From assembly GCA_001970855.1 (NCBI GenBank), contig LSSN01000369.1, positions 1-10,189 on the forward strand: a stretch of 10,189 nt of DNA, given 5' to 3'. A program made the translations under genes and the position numbers. Shown piece by piece: positions 7,783 to 10,189 of the stretch (its first letter is position 1; the number at the start of each line of letters is the position of its first letter). The notes under the pieces are model-generated. The model had not been told where the DNA came from. It searched no databases and saw only the letters and a program-made list of their open reading frames with translations. This DNA comes from Smittium culicis (taxonomy: Eukaryota > Kickxellomycota > Harpellomycetes > Harpellales > Legeriomycetaceae).

Positions 7783-8160
7783 CATATATCGAAATTTACA
7801 GATTTCAGTGAAAACTGAATAGAGAGGGGTTATTTGTGGGACTCGTATATATTAAGAGTAGTATTTCCATCCCTAGCGTTGAAAATCAGTTCAATTTAGT
7901 TACTAGCCTTATTTATTGGGCTTAGGCTCTCGAGATTTTTTTATTAATTAATGTTAGTTTACTCGTATAACACGACCTCGTTGACTTGTGTGAAAAATAT
8001 AGGTGGTAATAATCCCCAGTATCTCCTGAGGAATTCTGAAATGATAAGGTAGTACTAAATGACCAAAAACTAACGCTCTCAACTGATGAATTTTTTGTCA
8101 ATATTTAACCCTATAGAATCTCTGACCAGGCTGACCGGTGAGACGGAAAGTCCGCTCTAA
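7783..8160 (+). pseudogene. RNase H remnant of copy 2
   Basis: Frame 1 reads HISKFTDFSEN; TDFS (7798-7809) occupies the place of the conserved TDAS and keeps the Asp. After a frame change GVICGTRI follows, then a frame 3 trace FNLVTSLIYWA. From 7951 to 8049 frame 1 is open and reads MLVYSYNTTSLTCVKNIGG and then YLLRNSE, matching VYSDN...VNKQGG...LLKISE of other DIRS elements; the catalytic Asp is Tyr (TAT 7966-7968). NPIESLTRLTGETESPL (8107-8157) corresponds to the NPADAxSR end of the domain, followed by TAA 8158-8160. The enzyme is clearly dead. Family call rests on several linked motifs, not on one. Confidence 0.72.
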
Positions 8161-8560
8161 AAAGAGTAATTTCAGCAAATAGATGAATTATGATAGCCAC
8201 ACAAAGCAAATAGTTTTAAAGTCAGGCCGAAAAAAAGCGAGTTCTAAATTTTATCTGGTTCAAAAACATGGATTCGATATATTAAATCTTACTGATATTC
8301 AAATTTATGATCAAAAGAGCACGTACTGCTACCTGCCAAGGAAACTGTTAGCGCAGAATTTTGTGAAAGCCATGAGCGAGCGAGTATTATAACTTTGCTG
8401 ACTCCGATATGGAATTTTGAATTTTTTTCACTATTTCTATTAATATTTTCAACCAGAAAATTACAATGCAAGCTAAACAAGCGCTTCTGGATCCCGCATG
8501 AGGAAAGTCTTTTCATTCAGAAAACAAGAGATTGAATCATATGGAATGTTTACTAATTGG
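8161..8560 (+). pseudogene. Methyltransferase-like linker remnant of copy 2
   Basis: An open stretch from ATG 8183 to TAA 8390-8392 encodes 69 residues, the longest uninterrupted piece of copy 2. Ser-His-Thr (residues 5-7) aligns with GPHxVD of the family, KASSKFY (residues 18-24) with the Asn...Lys-Phe/Tyr segment, and TYCYLPRKLLAQNFVKAMSE (from residue 47, base 8321) with YCFPSWNLIMRII of copy 1; the Pro-Pro-Trp core has become Leu-Pro-Arg. Frame 3 then carries KQALLDPA (ending 8498) and ENKRLNHMEC, matching the linker EEALPEHTN ... KAWRIS of copy 1. The ATG is not a true start; it is an internal codon of a broken polyprotein. Confidence 0.6.
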
Positions 8561-8589
8561 TTCGAATTGGAATACCAAGCTATATTCAT

Positions 8590-9436
8590 AAAGCTGATAA
8601 TCTTTTCTTTTTATGCGAACGCATGGCAAATTACCTGCAATCCAATAAGAGTATGTATATATTATCTGAAGAATACAAGAAATAGAATATATATGCATAA
8701 CACGTAATTAATTATTTAGCAGAATCAGGTATATAGGAAAAGATATTTTTTAACATAATTTGTGCTTAAAAGACACTATTTAATACTATAAAACCTTACC
8801 TAATCCATCAGAAAAAATATATAAATGAGATAGCTACTTTTTGAGCTGGTTGAATTTGAAACTAAGTAGCTTGTCAAAACAAATTCAGCATCAATTCAGT
8901 GATTTAATTCTTCAGAGGTTAAGAACCAAATTGAATGTTAGTATTCGGCTTGATAACCGCTAAAAAGTTTAGTATAATACCTATATTCGGATTTCTCAGA
9001 GCCAAAGAATTATACAGAGTCTAAGAAAAGAAATCAGATATCTTTGATTTATCATTAGTTAATCTTTATCTCGCCAAATTTCTGTGTTGTGTTTAGCTAA
9101 TTATCCTGCACTGCGATATAAGCAGCAATAACAAAAAAGCACTAAAATATCTGAAACTTATAAAATCTACGAAACCAAGGCAGCAAAGGCGTTTTTATCG
9201 TCGTCTCATGTCTCGAAATGCAAGACACTTTTATACTGATTTTTTAGACAAAAAATTTCAAAAAACATTTTGCAACTGTAAAAATTACAAGTCCAGATAT
9301 AAAAAATATATTAGAGATTTAAAAATAATTTAATCCGTAATTATTGGACAATTGAGCATGAGATGTTGCTAATTCAGTAGTTTTTTCAAACACAGTAATA
9401 ACTATAAAAATTTGAAGTATTTAAATGAAGTTTTAT
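8590..9436 (+). pseudogene. Tyrosine recombinase remnant of copy 2
   Basis: Frame 1 HVINYLAESG (8701-8730) matches VDIINFLGNG of the copy 1 core-binding region. After stops and a weak tract, frame 1 opens at 8941 and reads VFGLITAKKFSIIPIFGFLR then AKELYRV, ending at TAA 9022-9024; the box I Arg is AGA 8998-9000. EKKSDIFDLSLVNLYLAKF follows in the same frame. Frame 1 is open again from 9097 to 9330 without an ATG near its start, giving a basic stretch (PRQQRRFYRRLMSRNARHFY) in the inter-box region. A possible Tyr box, MKFYKKYISYPR near 9425-9460 with the Tyr at 9434-9436, fits the expected distance but is tentative. The HxxR box is not identifiable. Confidence 0.65.
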
Positions 9437-9439
9437 AAA

Positions 9440-10189
9440 AAGTATATCTCGTATCCTAGATATAGAAATAACCTATCACAAGCAATAATAATTTGAAACC
9501 ACTTATAGGGCCTTATAAAATGACGTATAATTCGAAGAAAATTTAGTCTTGAATGATAAAAAACTATTATTTTTTTTTAGTATTGGGTCACATTAAGTCG
9601 CAAACAAACCACCATAAATTAGTACCTTTGAGATAAGATGATAGATTATCTTAAATAAGTACTTTGATATTAATTTTTTTTAAAAAGACTTTTATATTTT
9701 TTTCAAAAGATACATATTAGTTATTTGTAATTTTATATATTTTACCTAATAAAGATGATAAAACTAAATATAAAAAATACTTAGTATAATAATAGACCAT
9801 AAACGGAAGATACCCAAAACACGTTGCACTAAAATTTAAGCTTAAACACAATAATATTAGTTAAAAATTATGGTTAAAAAAAGGAAATTTATAAATTAAT
9901 ATATGCGATAAAATGTCATTTATTATAGTTGAATTTATTAAAATATTCAACTTGATCCTAGAATTCCGTTCAAAAGTTACTAAATGAATTCAGCGTTCGA
10001 ATTTTCCTAAAAATGATACTGTACTCGTCATTTTGAATTATATCTCGTAGGTATTAATATAAAATGTAATAATCTTATATTTGATAATAGTCGAACTAAC
10101 AAAACTTTAAAATTTTAATACACAATGAAATAAGTAAGCTAGAAAAAATCATCTTTGATTACAGAAAGTACAGTAATTTTTACCCTTAT
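9440..10189. other. AT-rich DNA beyond copy 2, no gene seen
   Basis: No coding signal on either strand. Two small perfect hairpins are present: GTTGAAT (9928-9934) with ATTCAAC (9945-9951), and AAAATGA (10010-10016) with TCATTTT (10028-10034). A weaker symmetry, TAAGAT / ATCTTA, lies at 9634-9653. The right end of copy 2 may lie in here, but I find no exact copy of the GTTGGTTATAT motif to mark it. Confidence 0.45.

Larger units (their letters stand above)
6764..9436 (+). mobile_element. DIRS-like retrotransposon relic, copy 2 (heavily decayed)
   Basis: Short fragments of RT, RNase H, MT-like and YR domains occur in order on the + strand, scattered over all three frames. Their spacing tracks copy 1: from the RT Lys-Lys to the recombinase Phe-Leu-Arg it is 2051 bases in copy 1 (35 to 2086) and 2003 in copy 2 (6995 to 8998), and intermediate landmarks drift gradually. 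Motif wording differs (GLITAKKFSIIPIFGFLRA against KKLCWLISICGFLRPS), so it is probably a different subfamily or a much older insertion. True ends are not identified and may extend from about 5760 to beyond 9600. Confidence 0.75.

Noticed and set aside
8498..8707. 69-codon + strand frame starting at an ATG
   Set aside because: The recognisable DIRS linker (ENKRLNHMEC) is in a different phase over these bases; the Phe/Ile-rich translation has no family features.
1..10189. tRNA, rRNA, CRISPR array or riboswitch
   Set aside because: No cloverleaf with GGTTCRA-like arm, conserved rRNA block or regularly spaced repeats was seen on reading both strands.

Overview
This window is AT-rich (I estimate about three quarters A+T) and holds no gene I believe is intact. 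Its recognisable content is two decayed copies of a DIRS-like retrotransposon, the class that carries reverse transcriptase (RT), RNase H, often a methyltransferase-like (MT) domain, and a tyrosine recombinase (YR) instead of a DDE integrase. Both copies lie on the + strand, in tandem and head-to-tail. From general knowledge of DIRS families, the motif style of copy 1 (Trp-Ala-Arg run before YLDD, FLPEVPEVEVF before the RNase H Asp, NPADAPSR, GPHDVDMFA) looks like DIRS elements of early-diverging fungi. With the base composition this suggests an AT-rich Mucoromycota-type fungus, for example Glomeromycotina. That is an inference; other DIRS-bearing eukaryotes are possible.

Layout. Bases 1-2618: copy 1, cut by the window start inside RT, then RNase H (about 768-1245), an MT-like linker domain (about 1249-1645) and YR (about 1645-2618). 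It is broken by frame changes and in-frame stops. Bases 2618-2915: three good hairpins just downstream of YR, followed to about 3170 by short repeated motifs that may belong to the 3' end of copy 1. Bases 3170-5750: AT-rich DNA with no recognisable gene; it contains a 71-bp TA-bounded palindrome (4076-4146) that looks like a tiny terminal-inverted-repeat element. Bases 5760-6760: a hairpin and an inverted copy of a motif found after copy 1, then unrecognised sequence where the 5' part of copy 2 should lie. Bases 6764-9436: copy 2, much more decayed, with RT, RNase H, MT-like and YR fragments in the same order and at nearly the same spacing as copy 1. Bases 9440-10189: AT-rich DNA with small hairpins.

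In a living DIRS element the RT and RNase H copy element RNA into a circular DNA, which the YR recombines into the genome. Neither copy here could do this: reading frames are broken and several catalytic residues are replaced. The window is best read as a transposon graveyard. I found no RNA genes, CRISPR array or host gene. The least explained items are the TA-bounded palindrome, the hairpin cluster behind the first YR, and the repeated GTTGGTTATAT motif that may mark element ends.
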